A stretch of DNA of 64,000 nucleotides, taken from assembly GCF_000941075.1 (NCBI RefSeq), contig NZ_CP007229.1, positions 620,001 to 684,000 of the forward strand, read 5' to 3'. The DNA is from Mesomycoplasma dispar. Its GTDB lineage: Bacteria > Bacillota_I > Bacilli_A > Mycoplasmatales > Metamycoplasmataceae. The position numbers were made by a program, and so were the translations under genes. The notes under the pieces were generated by a model. The model saw nothing but the letters and a program-made list of their open reading frames with translations. It did no database searches and was not told where the DNA came from. Below, piece after piece: positions 55,175 through 64,000 of the stretch (within the stretch, counting starts at the first letter, position 1; each line of letters begins with the position of its first letter).

Positions 55175-56839
55175 TTAAAAATTATTCATAACAATTTTTT
55201 TATATTCATCATAGGTTTCTCATATATTTTTTATGGTTGAAATATTTTCTCTTTTAAATCTAATAATTTTGCCTGTGTTTTCATCTATTTTGGCTCTAAT
55301 TTTTACTTCTTGCAAAATTTGCACGAATGAATCCTGTGTGAGATGATGAATTACACCGTTTTCTTTATAAAAATTATTAATTTTATAAAGAAAAAGTTTC
55401 AAAATTGCAAGTGAAAGAAAGCAAATCAATGTATGAGCATAAATGTGACTGTCTAAACTAACATAAACTGGCCGAATTTCCAAAAGACTTTTTAGACTGC
55501 GAAAATTTTCCTCAATTCTTCATTGTTTTGAGTAAGTTTCAATAATTTCTTCAGGATTTGCATTTATTAGATTGGTTTCGTAGATATAAATTCCGTCAAA
55601 TTCTTGGTCTTTTTTTACTTTTTCTTCATCTAATTCGAATTTAAAATTAGAAATTTGCCTGAAAAATTTACATTTTTTACTTCCGAGCATTTTTAAGGGA
55701 TCAATACTTCCATCCTTTTTTTGCTTTTTTAAGAAACTTTCGATTAGATTTTGTCGTTCTTTTTTATCTTTTTGTGCTCTTGATTTACTAAAAGTTATCA
55801 ATTTTTTGCGAATGTTTTCAGTTTGCCTTTTATTTTTGTAGGTTGAAAAATATTCTTGTGTTTTATATTTGATTGAATTATTCAAAATTTTATAATCACT
55901 TTGGTCTTTAATGTATTTTTTGAACTCGGTTGATCCCGATTTTGCCCGATATGAAATTATAAATTTATAACCTTTTTGTTCTAAAAAGCGAATATTACCG
56001 GCTGAGGACATGCCGCGATCGGCAATAATTGTAATATTTTCCTTAATAATTTTATATTTTTGCTCAATTTCTAACATAAATGGAATCATCGTTTTTGCAT
56101 CAGGGATATTTCCTGTATAAATTTTAAAATGAAAAGGAATTCCGTTTTGATCACAGGCAAGTGCAATTACGATCTGATCTTCTTTAAATTTTCCATCTTT
56201 TGAATAACCATTGTTCCGATAACCATTTCGGTTAAAAGTTTCAAAATAGACTGTCGAAGAATCAAAAAAAAGTTGATCTAATTTTCTATTTGATTCTAAA
56301 TTGATCATATTATTAATGGCAATTAAAAGATTATCCCGATTTTCGTGAATAATATCCAAAAGGCGATAAAAACTGTTTTTTGAGGCTGAAATATCAAAGG
56401 AATATTCGCTGTTTTTATTAAAAGCCTTCAAAATACTATCAGGATCTATGATTCTTTTTGTAACTAGATATTGAAATATTTCGTGCATATTTTTATATTT
56501 AGTCTTCTTAATTGATTCAAAAATTTTGTGTTTTTCCAAGATTTTTTCAATTAATTCTCCACCAATTTTGATACTTTTCCACTTGATTTTATCACTTTTA
56601 ATCGATTCTAAAAGCGCGGCTTTTACATATTCAGGGTCATCATCTTGGCTGAAAAATTTTAACTTTCACTTTAAAATTTCAACAGCTTCTGGGTTTATTT
56701 CTAATAATTTCTCCAAATTTCCAAGACTGAATCGCCTAATTGGCGGCTTTCCCTTTTTATTAGAAACTCCAACGTATTTATAAATCACGCCTTTCTTACC
56801 ATGAAGACTGAAAAGGATTAAATTTTTATTAGTTTTCAT
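55175..56839 (-). CDS. IS1634-family (IS4-like) DDE transposase
   Basis: 554 residues under code 4, start MKTNKNLILFSLHGKKGVIY. DDE core: QLFFDSSTVYFETFN (first Asp ~190), ITIIADRGMSSAGNIRFLEQ (second Asp ~275), and the Y-R-E-K signature around YSKQWRIEENFRSLK at ~440 (Glu). EDQIVIALACDQNGIPFHF lies between the Asp residues, as is typical. Three UGA Trp codons break it under the standard code. No frameshift seen, so it could be active and could mobilise the two MITEs. Confidence 0.93.
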
Positions 56840-56902
56840 TCTAATTATAATTATATCATAATTGTTATGAAACGTTAATACTTTTTTTAAATTTTTTAAA
56901 AC

Positions 56903-56930
56903 AAAAAACCCCTATAAATAGGGGTTTTTT
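56903..56930 (-). terminator. 13-bp perfect hairpin upstream of IS1634-like transposase
   Basis: AAAAAACCCCTAT-AA-ATAGGGGTTTTTT. It lies 64 nt before the transposase start, placed to stop transcription entering from outside, as many IS elements do. Confidence 0.75.
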
Positions 56931-56974
56931 GAAATTTGAACCATATTTTTGTTATTACAACTGGGAAACTCAGG

Positions 56975-57058
56975 AAAATTGAGCTGAACCCTTAAAAGTT
57001 ACTTATCATATAAAAGCCCAAGTTTTATATTAGGGAAATTATTTATCCAAAACTTTTA
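56975..57058. repeat. 84-bp direct repeat right of IS1634-like element
   Basis: Second copy of 55025-55108. Confidence 0.93.
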
Positions 57059-57146
57059 AAATAACATGAGAGAAAAAATTAGCAGAGTGTATAATCAAAA
57101 TCATAAATAAAAAACTATTTGTCTGATTTTTTCTACTAATTTAAAC

Positions 57147-58640
57147 TTATACGTAGTTTTTTTCTTTTACGTTTTCTTTTTCTTTTTCTTCATATTTATC
57201 TAAATAATTGTTTTTTAAGTCCTCGATTAGTTCAAGTCGACTAACGTTTTTATCAAAAACGATATTCTTATTTTTAGGAAAAGCCAGGATTTGGAAAGTC
57301 ACTTTATCAAAACTAGATTCAGGACTTCTAACAAAATTTAGTGTTAAATCCGTTTCAAAAATTGTTGTCAAAAAAATATTATTATCTTCTGTTTTTCTAA
57401 GAACTAATTTTTCTCATTCCACTCTTTTTGGGTAATTATTAGGATCCGGTATACTATGTGGAACTCATCTTCAAAATGATTCATAACCAATTCGTTCCCA
57501 AGTTTCATAAATAAAAATATTATTATTTTTTAGAAATTCATCAAGTTTTTCGCCCTTTAGAAATTTTTGCTCAAAATCAGAAATTAAATCATTTTGGTCA
57601 ATTTTTAATTTAGGATCTAATTTTAAAATTCGGTCAATAATTGTTGTCTTAAATTCGTCAATATTTTTAATAATAGCATGTTTTTTTGGTAAAAATCTGT
57701 TAGATCAAGGGTTAATTTTATTTGTAATTAAATCAAGAATTTTTGGCTTAAAAGTTTTAATATTATTAATTTTTTGGCTAAAATTGATAATATCAGACAT
57801 AAAAGAGGGGGAAGAAGTACTAATTTTGTTTTTTGACAAATTGTACTTTTTTGCGAGTTTATTATAAATTTTTCTAGCTTCTCTTTCAATTAATATTTTC
57901 CTTTCTTTCTGTTCTTCATAATCTATAATGTTATCATTATCGTCAGTGTAAATTCCTCCGTCAATGTCCCTAAAAGTGATTGTTTTATTTTTAGGGTAGA
58001 CTATAACATTAAAAAAAGGCGAATCATCAAAAACCACAGCGGGTTGAACTAATTCTCCTTCTATAATATAGTCTGGCGTAAATCTTGTGGCTGTAATGTT
58101 TGAAAAACCATTTTCTTCAAAATAATAGTAGGTAACGCGAGTTGACCTTCAATATCCGCCTGCTTCTCCTATTATAATATTGTTTTTTTCTAAGACTTTT
58201 TCAAGAGGCTCTCCCTTTAGAAATTTGTCTTCAAATTCTGACTTGAGATCCGAACTATTAACATTGGCAAAATTAGGATTATTTTTTATAATTTCTTCAG
58301 CTCTATCAATAATATTTTTTTGAAATTGTTCTAAGTTTTCAATTGTTGTTTCACCTTGTTTACCAAGGAATAAATATCTGCCCCGTTGTTTTTCGGGTTG
58401 ATTATAAAACAGATGTAAGGCTGAAAAAGTTCCGTTTTTTACATTAAATTCTTCATAATGTTTTGCTAGTAAATTTAAAAAATAGTAAGAATTGTAATTT
58501 TCTGGATTGTTAATTCCGTCATCTATGTTAAAAATTTGTTTAGTAATAAAAGTAATTAAATTTCCGCAGGAAGTTAAAAAAAATGCCGGAATTAAAAGGG
58601 TTGTCCCCAAAAATTTAGTGAGAATTAGTTTAGTTTTCAT
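57147..58640 (-). CDS. Surface lipoprotein partner, cassette 5 (orphan)
   Basis: 497 residues, LTSC lipobox with Cys25, same two-half structure (TTIENLEQFQKNIIDRAEEI; AIIKNIDEFKTTIIDRILKL). UGA Trp codons at ~58147 and elsewhere join the three open pieces. Variable blocks (IIIGEAGGYWRSTRV; GGIYTDDNDNIIDYEEQKER) differ most from the other copies, so this is the most diverged tandem member. Tail DKYEEKEKENVKEKNYV. The protease that should precede it is only a remnant, yet this frame is intact, so it may still be made from another start of transcription. Confidence 0.83.
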
Positions 58641-58925
58641 TATTAACCAAATAAGAAAGTGCTAATTTATCTTCAACAGAATTATCAAAAGTTACAGATT
58701 TAAATTTTTTGATATAAATTCGATAGTAGCTGTTTTTCTGTTTTAAAATTAATTATTTAATTTTCTAATTTCTTTTAGTCTTCAATAAAGTAAATATTTT
58801 CACTAGCTTTTAACATATTTTTAAAATTAGGATGCCTGACTGATGTTTTTCAAAATAACCATTTTTGTTTTTGGTTAAATCACTATGATCTGCAAAAATT
58901 GCCAAAATAGATAAAATCGCTTGTT
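58630..58925 (-). pseudogene. Remnant of S8 protease 3' end, cassette 5
   Basis: The last ~35 codons resemble SYLV...FDNSVEDKLALSYL of the intact copies (58640-58735). The sequence then jumps over several hundred bases to a decayed match to NTYFI...ASENMLK...YFEKYG and LKAILS (58780-58920), with frameshifts. The catalytic region is gone. At 58925 homology ends in AT-rich sequence. Confidence 0.75.
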
Positions 58926-59133
58926 ACCTTCATCATATTCTCCTTATAATTTTGTTCTTATATTTTCAACAAATTATATCATGATCTTCAAAAACAAGAA
59001 AGTAAAAAATAAAAAAATAAAAAAATATAATTTCATCATATTTTGCAAAAAAAAAAAAAAAATTATATTTTTTTATTTTAACAGCCTCTATATTTATAAA
59101 TTAATAAATTTATGTGCAGCAAGCATTAAACCC
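58926..59133. other. AT-rich spacer with 16-A homopolymer
   Basis: No gene recognised. A run of 16 A lies at 59047-59062, and AAAAATAAAAAAATA-type tracts surround it. It marks the right border of the protease array. Confidence 0.4.
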
Positions 59134-59503
59134 TTATAAAATTCCAATAACATCATCTAGATCAAAAAATCCAAAATCCCTGCTGTCGCTACTGTTTTCC
59201 AAATTATCACCAACAGCAAAAAATTTATTTTCAGGCACTATTCCATCGAATAAAAAAGTCGCGCTTTTGATAAAAGTTGCAACTTTTTTGTCGTTTATGT
59301 AAATTTCATTATCTTTAACAATTATTTTATCGCCTGGTAGTCCCAAAATCCTTTTAATCAAAACTATTTCTTTGTAATTAAAAGCGACAATATCGTTTCT
59401 TTTTGGTGATTTTACCCTATTAATAAAAATTTTTTGGCCGTGTTGAAGAGTTGGAAACATCGAGTTACCTTCAACATCAACTAACCTAAAAATAAATACA
59501 AAG
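59134..59503 (-). pseudogene. Signal peptidase I (S26) gene, N-terminus removed by IS256-type insertion
   Basis: The frame is open leftwards from the IS edge at 59503: FVFIFRLVDVEGNSMFPTL, with the catalytic Ser in GNSMFPTL (box B), KIFINRVKSPKRNDIVAFN (box C), LIKRILGLPGDKI with the catalytic Lys of KR (box D), and AVGDNLENSSDSRDFGF (box E), ending DVIGIL. The ATG at 59460 lies just after the catalytic Ser and cannot make an active enzyme. The membrane anchor and true start are missing, replaced by the element. All catalytic boxes are otherwise preserved, so the break is recent. No second signal peptidase gene was seen in the window. Confidence 0.8.
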
Positions 59504-60883
59504 GGGAGTGTTCATAATTTTGTGTTTTAAATTTTATGGATTTTTTTCTGATAGAAATCTAATTTAATTTTACATTATTTAATCGATTAGGGAAAATAAT
59601 TTCTAATTATTTTTTAATTTTGCCTCAATTTCTTACCTGCCTTTGTCATTTTTTAGATGCGTTTTGCAGTTTTAAATAAGTTATTTTTGAAAGGTAATTT
59701 ACACTTTGAATTCCGCCTTTTGTTTTTGTATTTTTCCTAATTAATCTATTTACTGATTCAATTGTATTTGTAGTATAAATTGCTTGCCTTAATTCATATG
59801 GATATTTAAAAAATGTCGTTAATTCAGCGAAATTTGCATACCAAGATTTGACAACCAAAGGATATTTTTGCCCTCATTTTTTCGCAAATTCATCAAGATT
59901 TTGCATTGCAAATTCTTGATTAATCGCTTGATAAATCTTTTTCATATCATAGCCAAACTCTTTTTTGTCCTTGTAAAAAACTTTTAAAAGCGAGTTTCGA
60001 ATTTGGTGAACAACACATTTTTGAACATCTGTTTGCGGAAAACCGCTTCAATTGCTTGACTAATTCCGCTTGGATTATCACAAGGAATTATTAGAACATC
60101 TTGCAGTCCACGTGTTTTTAGTTTGCTAAAAACATCGACTCAATTACTTGCAGATTCGCTCTTTTTAATCCAAAATCCTAGTACTTTTTTATCACCCTGC
60201 CAATCAATTGCAAGAATAAGATAAAGTGATTTTTTGACAAAAACACCGTTTTCTTTAACATTAAAAAACATCCCATCAATGTAGAAAATTGGATAGGAAT
60301 TCTCAATTTTTTGCGATTTTCACTTTTCAATTTCAGGTAATAATTTGTTAGTAATTGAAGAAATTCAGGCGATACTTATTTCTTTTTTATAGATATTTTT
60401 TATTGTGTTAACAATATTTTCATATGACATCTCTGATGCAAAAAGCGAAAACACTTGCTATTCGATATCACTTAAATTTGTTTCGTATTTAGCGATTAAT
60501 TTGTTCTCAAAACTGCTGTTTCGATCTCTTGGTATTTTTAGATGAATATTATCGCTATTTTAATTGACAGTTTTGCCTGAAAACCCGTTTCGCTTATTCA
60601 GTCTATGCACACCATTTTTGCTTCGGTTGCTTTTTTCATAGCCTAAATGTTGGTTTAATTTCGCCTTTAAGAGCGTCTCAACAAAAGTTTTAAACATATG
60701 CGAAATTTTGTTGTGAAAATCTTCTTTTTTATTTTTTTATAATCAGCGTATTTGTCAACAATTTTTTTAGCTTCTAACTCAAATGGGGATAATTTTTTTT
60801 TGCTCTTTTTTCATATTTTAGTCCTTTATGATAAATTTTATCAAAACAGATTTACCTTAAAACACAAAATATTTAATATTCCC
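59504..60883 (-). mobile_element. IS256-family element, copy 3 (1380 bp)
   Basis: Ends GGGAGTGTTCATAATTTTGTG and, reading in from the other side, GGGAATATTAAATATTTTGTG, ~27-bp imperfect inverted repeats. It contains one decayed transposase gene. No clear 8-9-bp target duplication at the flanks (AATACAAAG / ATAAAATGA), so a deletion may have accompanied or followed insertion. It cuts the signal peptidase gene. Confidence 0.83.
59559..60824 (-). pseudogene. IS256-family transposase pseudogene, copy 3
   Basis: Here the start ATG is present (MKKEQKKIIPI-like). The A6 run again puts the first codons in a different frame. There is an in-frame TAA soon after FSGKTVN at ~60560 and other lesions around 60050 (GAAAACCGCTTCAATTG). 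Later parts read cleanly: SIESVNRLIRKNTKTKGGIQ at 59730. The copy is dead but its terminal repeats are whole. Confidence 0.8.
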
Positions 60884-61160
60884 ATAAAATGATTTATTGT
60901 TTTTTTTAATTTTTTAAATTTTTACTTGTTAAAAAATAATTAGAACTTAGAAACTTTGAAAATAACATAATATAAATAATAATTCAAGAATAAGACTCTA
61001 ATTTTTTTGAAAATGGGTTAATTTTATTAAATTCCCAAATTAATTTGATAAAAAGGAGTAAATTTAATTGTCTAAATTCTAGAAAAGCTATGAATTCATA
61101 GGTTTAAAATTAAGATAATTTTGGAAACAAGTAAATTTGACAAATATAAAAATAAAAATT

Positions 61161-63206
61161 TTAAATAGCTTTTTCGAGAAACTTCTGATGTCTTTTTTTA
61201 AAAATAATTGTGTTAACAATAAGGAAAATTGATGAAAACAACATTAATGACATTGAAAAAACTGGATTTATAAAACCTAAAAACGCTAAAGGTATGAAAA
61301 GCGAATTAAATAAAATTGCTCACAAAAAATTTAATTTAACTAATTTATTAGTTTTTTTGATAATTTCAATTGATTTATAAACCATAACAAGATCTGTTTC
61401 AAATAAGGAAATATCAGCAATTGAATTACTAAGGTTAGAACCACTTTCAAAAGCAATTGAAAGATCGGCGGATTTTAATGCCAAAATATCATTTAAGCCA
61501 TCACCTACAAAAATAATTGGGGTTTCTTTTTTTAATTTTTCTACTAATTCAAACTTGTCATTAGGTTTTAAATTTGCGTAAAATTGCTTTATACCCAATA
61601 TTTTTGCTACATTTTCAACATTTTTTGGATTATCTCCTGAAGCAATAATGCAATTTATCCTTTGAGATTGAAATTTTTTAACAACTTTTTTTGCACTTTC
61701 TTTAACTTGATCAATTATTAAAAAAACGGCAATAACTTTATTATTTTTAGCAAAAACTGTGTAATTACCTAGCTTGTCAAATTTGAAATTATTATCCAAT
61801 CAAAAATTATTATTTTTTGCGAACTCATGAGAAATAAGGCTATATTTATTAGAATCTAAATCAATATGTTCCAAACCTTGACCAGGAATTTCGTTAACCT
61901 TAAAATTGTCAAATTTTTCTTGATGTTCTGGTAAAAAATTATAAATTGAAAGTGAAATTGGGTGTTTAGAATGTTGAGCCATTTCCTTAATTAAAGGCCA
62001 AAAACTTGAATCACCTTGAAATTCAACAACTTTTGGTTTTCCTTCAGTTAGAGTTCCGGTTTTGTCAAAAATTATTGTTTTTGTGGTAATAATTTTTTCA
62101 TAAATCTCTGAATTTGCAAATAAAATTCGATTTTTTGAGGCCAAAATCGAAGAAGAATAAATGGCCATTGGCGCGGCTATTCCAAAAGCACAAGGACAAG
62201 AAATTACCAAAACAGCAACACCTATATGAGCACCAACATAAAATGGATGAGAATTTCTCGGTGGTGTAAAACCAGTATAAATTTTTTCAAAATCACCAAG
62301 CGAATAACCGATTATGACTCAGATTGCAAAAGCCAAAATTGACAAAATTAAAACAGTTGGGGTAAAAAGTGAAACTATTTTAGTTGAAACTCTTTCAATT
62401 TTAGAAGGAGTTTCAAAAATGGACTCTAATCTGTTAATTGTTTGCATTAAAAATGAATCTTGCGCTTTTTTCGTGCAAGTTAGGTAAATTGGTTCGCCAA
62501 TATTGATACTTCCAGACAAGATTTCTTGATTTTTAACAAATTCAATAGGCAGAGATTCACCGTTAATTGACGAGTAATCGATAGTTGCAAAATCAGAATT
62601 TAGGGTTGAATCAGTTGGAATAACTTCACCTTTTGGAACAAAAACAATATTGCCAGGAGTAATTTTATTAGTTAAAATTTGTTCTTTTTTGCCATCAACT
62701 ATTATATATGAATAGCGATTTTTTAATTTTAGTATTCCTTGAAAATTTGAACTTGATTTTTTTTGTAGTTTTTCCTCAAGATATTTTCCAGCATTAAAAA
62801 ATAAGAACAGAATAATTGAAACTTCAAAAAATTCCATACTAATTTTTTCACCGGTGATTATTTTATACAAAAATGAAATTGCAGAATAAATAAATGAAAC
62901 ATGGCTTGCAATCGCTATTAGCAATTCCATTGTAAAAATTTTTCTTAAAAGGTTTTTGTATGCTAAAAAATATTTTTTTTCTAAAAAGATAACTAAAAAT
63001 GCCAAGAAAAACAAAATTGACGCTAAAATTAGATGAATTTTGTGATCGTGACTAAAATTTAAAACTTTATAATTATTTAAAGTATCAAAAATAAACGAAA
63101 AAAAAGCAAAAATAAAAATTAATAACTCAATAAATATTTTTATTTTTGCTTTTTGTTTAGAGTCAGCGAAAAATTTTCTATTATTAGTCGATTTTTTCAT
63201 TTTCAT
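61161..63206 (-). CDS. copA: Copper-type P1B ATPase (CopA-like)
   Basis: 681 residues. Membrane-embedded heavy-metal exporter: VISCPCAFGIAAPMA carries the CPC metal site of Cu(I)/Cd/Zn P1B pumps; IIFDKTGTLTEGKPK holds the phosphorylated Asp; QHSKHPISLSIYNF is the HP nucleotide motif; VGDGLNDILALKSAD is the hinge. The actuator has a NGES motif (SSINGESLPIEF). About six to eight membrane segments, fewer than usual at the N-terminus, and no fused metal-binding domain; that role is taken by the small CxxC protein encoded just upstream, which overlaps its start by 23 nt. Cu(I) specificity is inferred from CPC. ATG at 63200 is an alternative start. Confidence 0.88.
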
Positions 63207-63396
63207 AACCCACAGAGGTTAATTTTTCACTAATAAATTCGTCAGGATATTTTTCTTCATCAGCAATAATTTTCAAAACTTTTGCGCTGATATTTACACT
63301 CCATTCAAAATCTTCCAAATTTTCAAATAGTTTTTCAAAAACTACCTTGCAGCTTGCGCATTTAATATCAATACTAAAATATCTTGTAGTTTTCAT
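63184..63396 (-). CDS. HMA-domain metallochaperone (CopZ-like)
   Basis: 70 residues with AAGGAAT before the ATG. A ferredoxin-like HMA fold pattern: FSIDIKCASCKVVFEKLFE has the CxxC metal loop (Cys13/Cys16), and SVNISAKVLKIIADEEKYPD and VGYENEKID supply the later strands. In P1B systems this either delivers Cu(I) to the pump or is the pump's detached N-terminal metal-binding domain. Its 3' end overlaps the ATPase start by 23 nt, giving coupled translation. Confidence 0.82.
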   Translation of the reverse strand: MKTTRYFSIDIKCASCKVVFEKLFENLEDFEWSVNISAKVLKIIADEEKYPDEFISEKLTSVGYENEKID

Positions 63397-63462
63397 TTTA
63401 ATTCCTTTATTTAAAATATCAATTAGAATACAAATTTACTTATAAAAAATAATTATAAATAT

Positions 63463-64000
63463 GGGAGTGTTTATAATTTTGTGTTTTAAATTTTTATGGA
63501 TTTTTCAAATAGAAATCTAATTTAATTTTACACTATTTAATCGATTAGAGAAAATAATTTCTAATTTTTAATTATGTGTCAATTTCTTACCTGCCTTTGT
63601 CATTTTTCGGTTGCGTTTTGGAACGTCAAATAAGTTATTTTTGAAAGGTAATTCACACTTTGAATTCCGCCTTTCGTTTTTGTATTTTTCTTAATTAATT
63701 TATTCACTGATTGGATTGAATTTATCGTATAAATTGCTTGTCTTAATTCATATGGATATTTAAAAAATGTCGTTAATTCAGCGAAATTTGCATATCAAGA
63801 CTTGATAATTGAAGGATATTTTTGCCCTCATTTTTTCGCAAATTCATCAAGATTTTGCATTGCAAATTCTTGATTAATCCCTTGATAAATCTTTTCATAT
63901 CATAGCCAAACTCCTTTTTGTCCTTGTACTAATTCCGCTTAGATTATCACAAGAAATTATTAGAACATCTTGTAGCCCGCGTGTTTTTAGTTCGCTAAAA
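63463..64000 (-). mobile_element. IS256-family element, copy 4 (runs off window)
   Basis: Begins GGGAGTGTTTATAATTTTGTG. Transposase 3' end at 63517. Compared with copy 3 it lacks about 85 bp where CCTTGTA joins CTAATTCCGC (~63930), so its transposase is also a pseudogene. It lies directly upstream of the copper-chaperone gene. Confidence 0.8.

Larger units (their letters stand above)
55109..56974 (-). mobile_element. IS1634-like insertion sequence (1866 bp), apparently intact
   Basis: Terminal inverted repeats CCTGAATTTCCCAGTTG and CAACTGGGAAACTCAGG. One transposase gene on the minus strand. A stem-loop stands near each end: AAAAGATGTCTT...GGGCGTCTTTT (left) and a 13-bp perfect hairpin at 56903-56930 (right). 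IS1634 of M. mycoides is known to make long, variable-length target duplications, which fits the 84-bp repeat here. Confidence 0.92.

Noticed and set aside
59047..59062. 16-A run as a phase-variation tract
   Set aside because: It is in a spacer with no gene start nearby that it could control.

Overview
The window is low-GC mollicute DNA. Long reading frames stay open only if UGA is read as tryptophan (genetic code 4), and the genes present (ulaD-E-F, efp-tkt, a lipoyl-bearing pdhD, MIB-type immunoglobulin-blocking proteins, IS1634/IS256/IS3-family elements) fit a Mycoplasma of the hyopneumoniae/ovipneumoniae/dispar neighbourhood (Mesomycoplasma). The species call is inference. Coordinates below join pieces that are broken at UGA under the standard code. 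No tRNA, rRNA or CRISPR array was recognised.

Layout. 1-6.3 kb: the end of a large coiled-coil surface protein and two paralogous MIB-like proteins. 6.4-10 kb: an ascorbate-catabolism operon ulaD-ulaE-ulaF with a HAD phosphatase and a small hypothetical gene. 10.2-13.3 kb: a proline-rich lipoprotein and a PEBP-family protein. 13.3-13.7 kb: a 372-bp non-autonomous element with a 110-bp target duplication. 13.8-19.9 kb: mnmA, a membrane protein, an intact IS3-family element, and efp-tkt. 20-22 kb and 35.3-38.3 kb: two copies of a three-gene membrane module, the first damaged, each next to a near-identical decayed IS256-family element.

23.7-58.9 kb is dominated by a multicopy subtilisin-like (S8) protease plus surface-protein cassette. 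One plus-strand cassette has a protease and two anchored paralogous proteins. The minus strand carries one divergent cassette (29-33.7 kb), three tandem ~4-kb copies (43.2-54.8 kb) and a fifth in which the protease is reduced to a scar but the lipoprotein is intact. In each protease-lipoprotein pair the genes overlap by 11 nt. All five protease genes put Glu where the catalytic Asp of the S8 signature is expected. Protease plus membrane-tethered partner, amplified and diverging, recalls the MIB-MIP antibody-cleavage system, but no DUF31 MIP protease is seen here; the substrate is unknown. pdhC-pdhD sits between cassettes at 39-41.8 kb.

58.9-64 kb: a signal peptidase I gene cut by an IS256 copy, a copper-type P1B ATPase with a CxxC chaperone, and a further IS256 copy running off the end. 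Insertion elements and their deletion derivatives punctuate the whole accessory region. An IS1634-like element with an 84-bp direct repeat sits inside the protease array.
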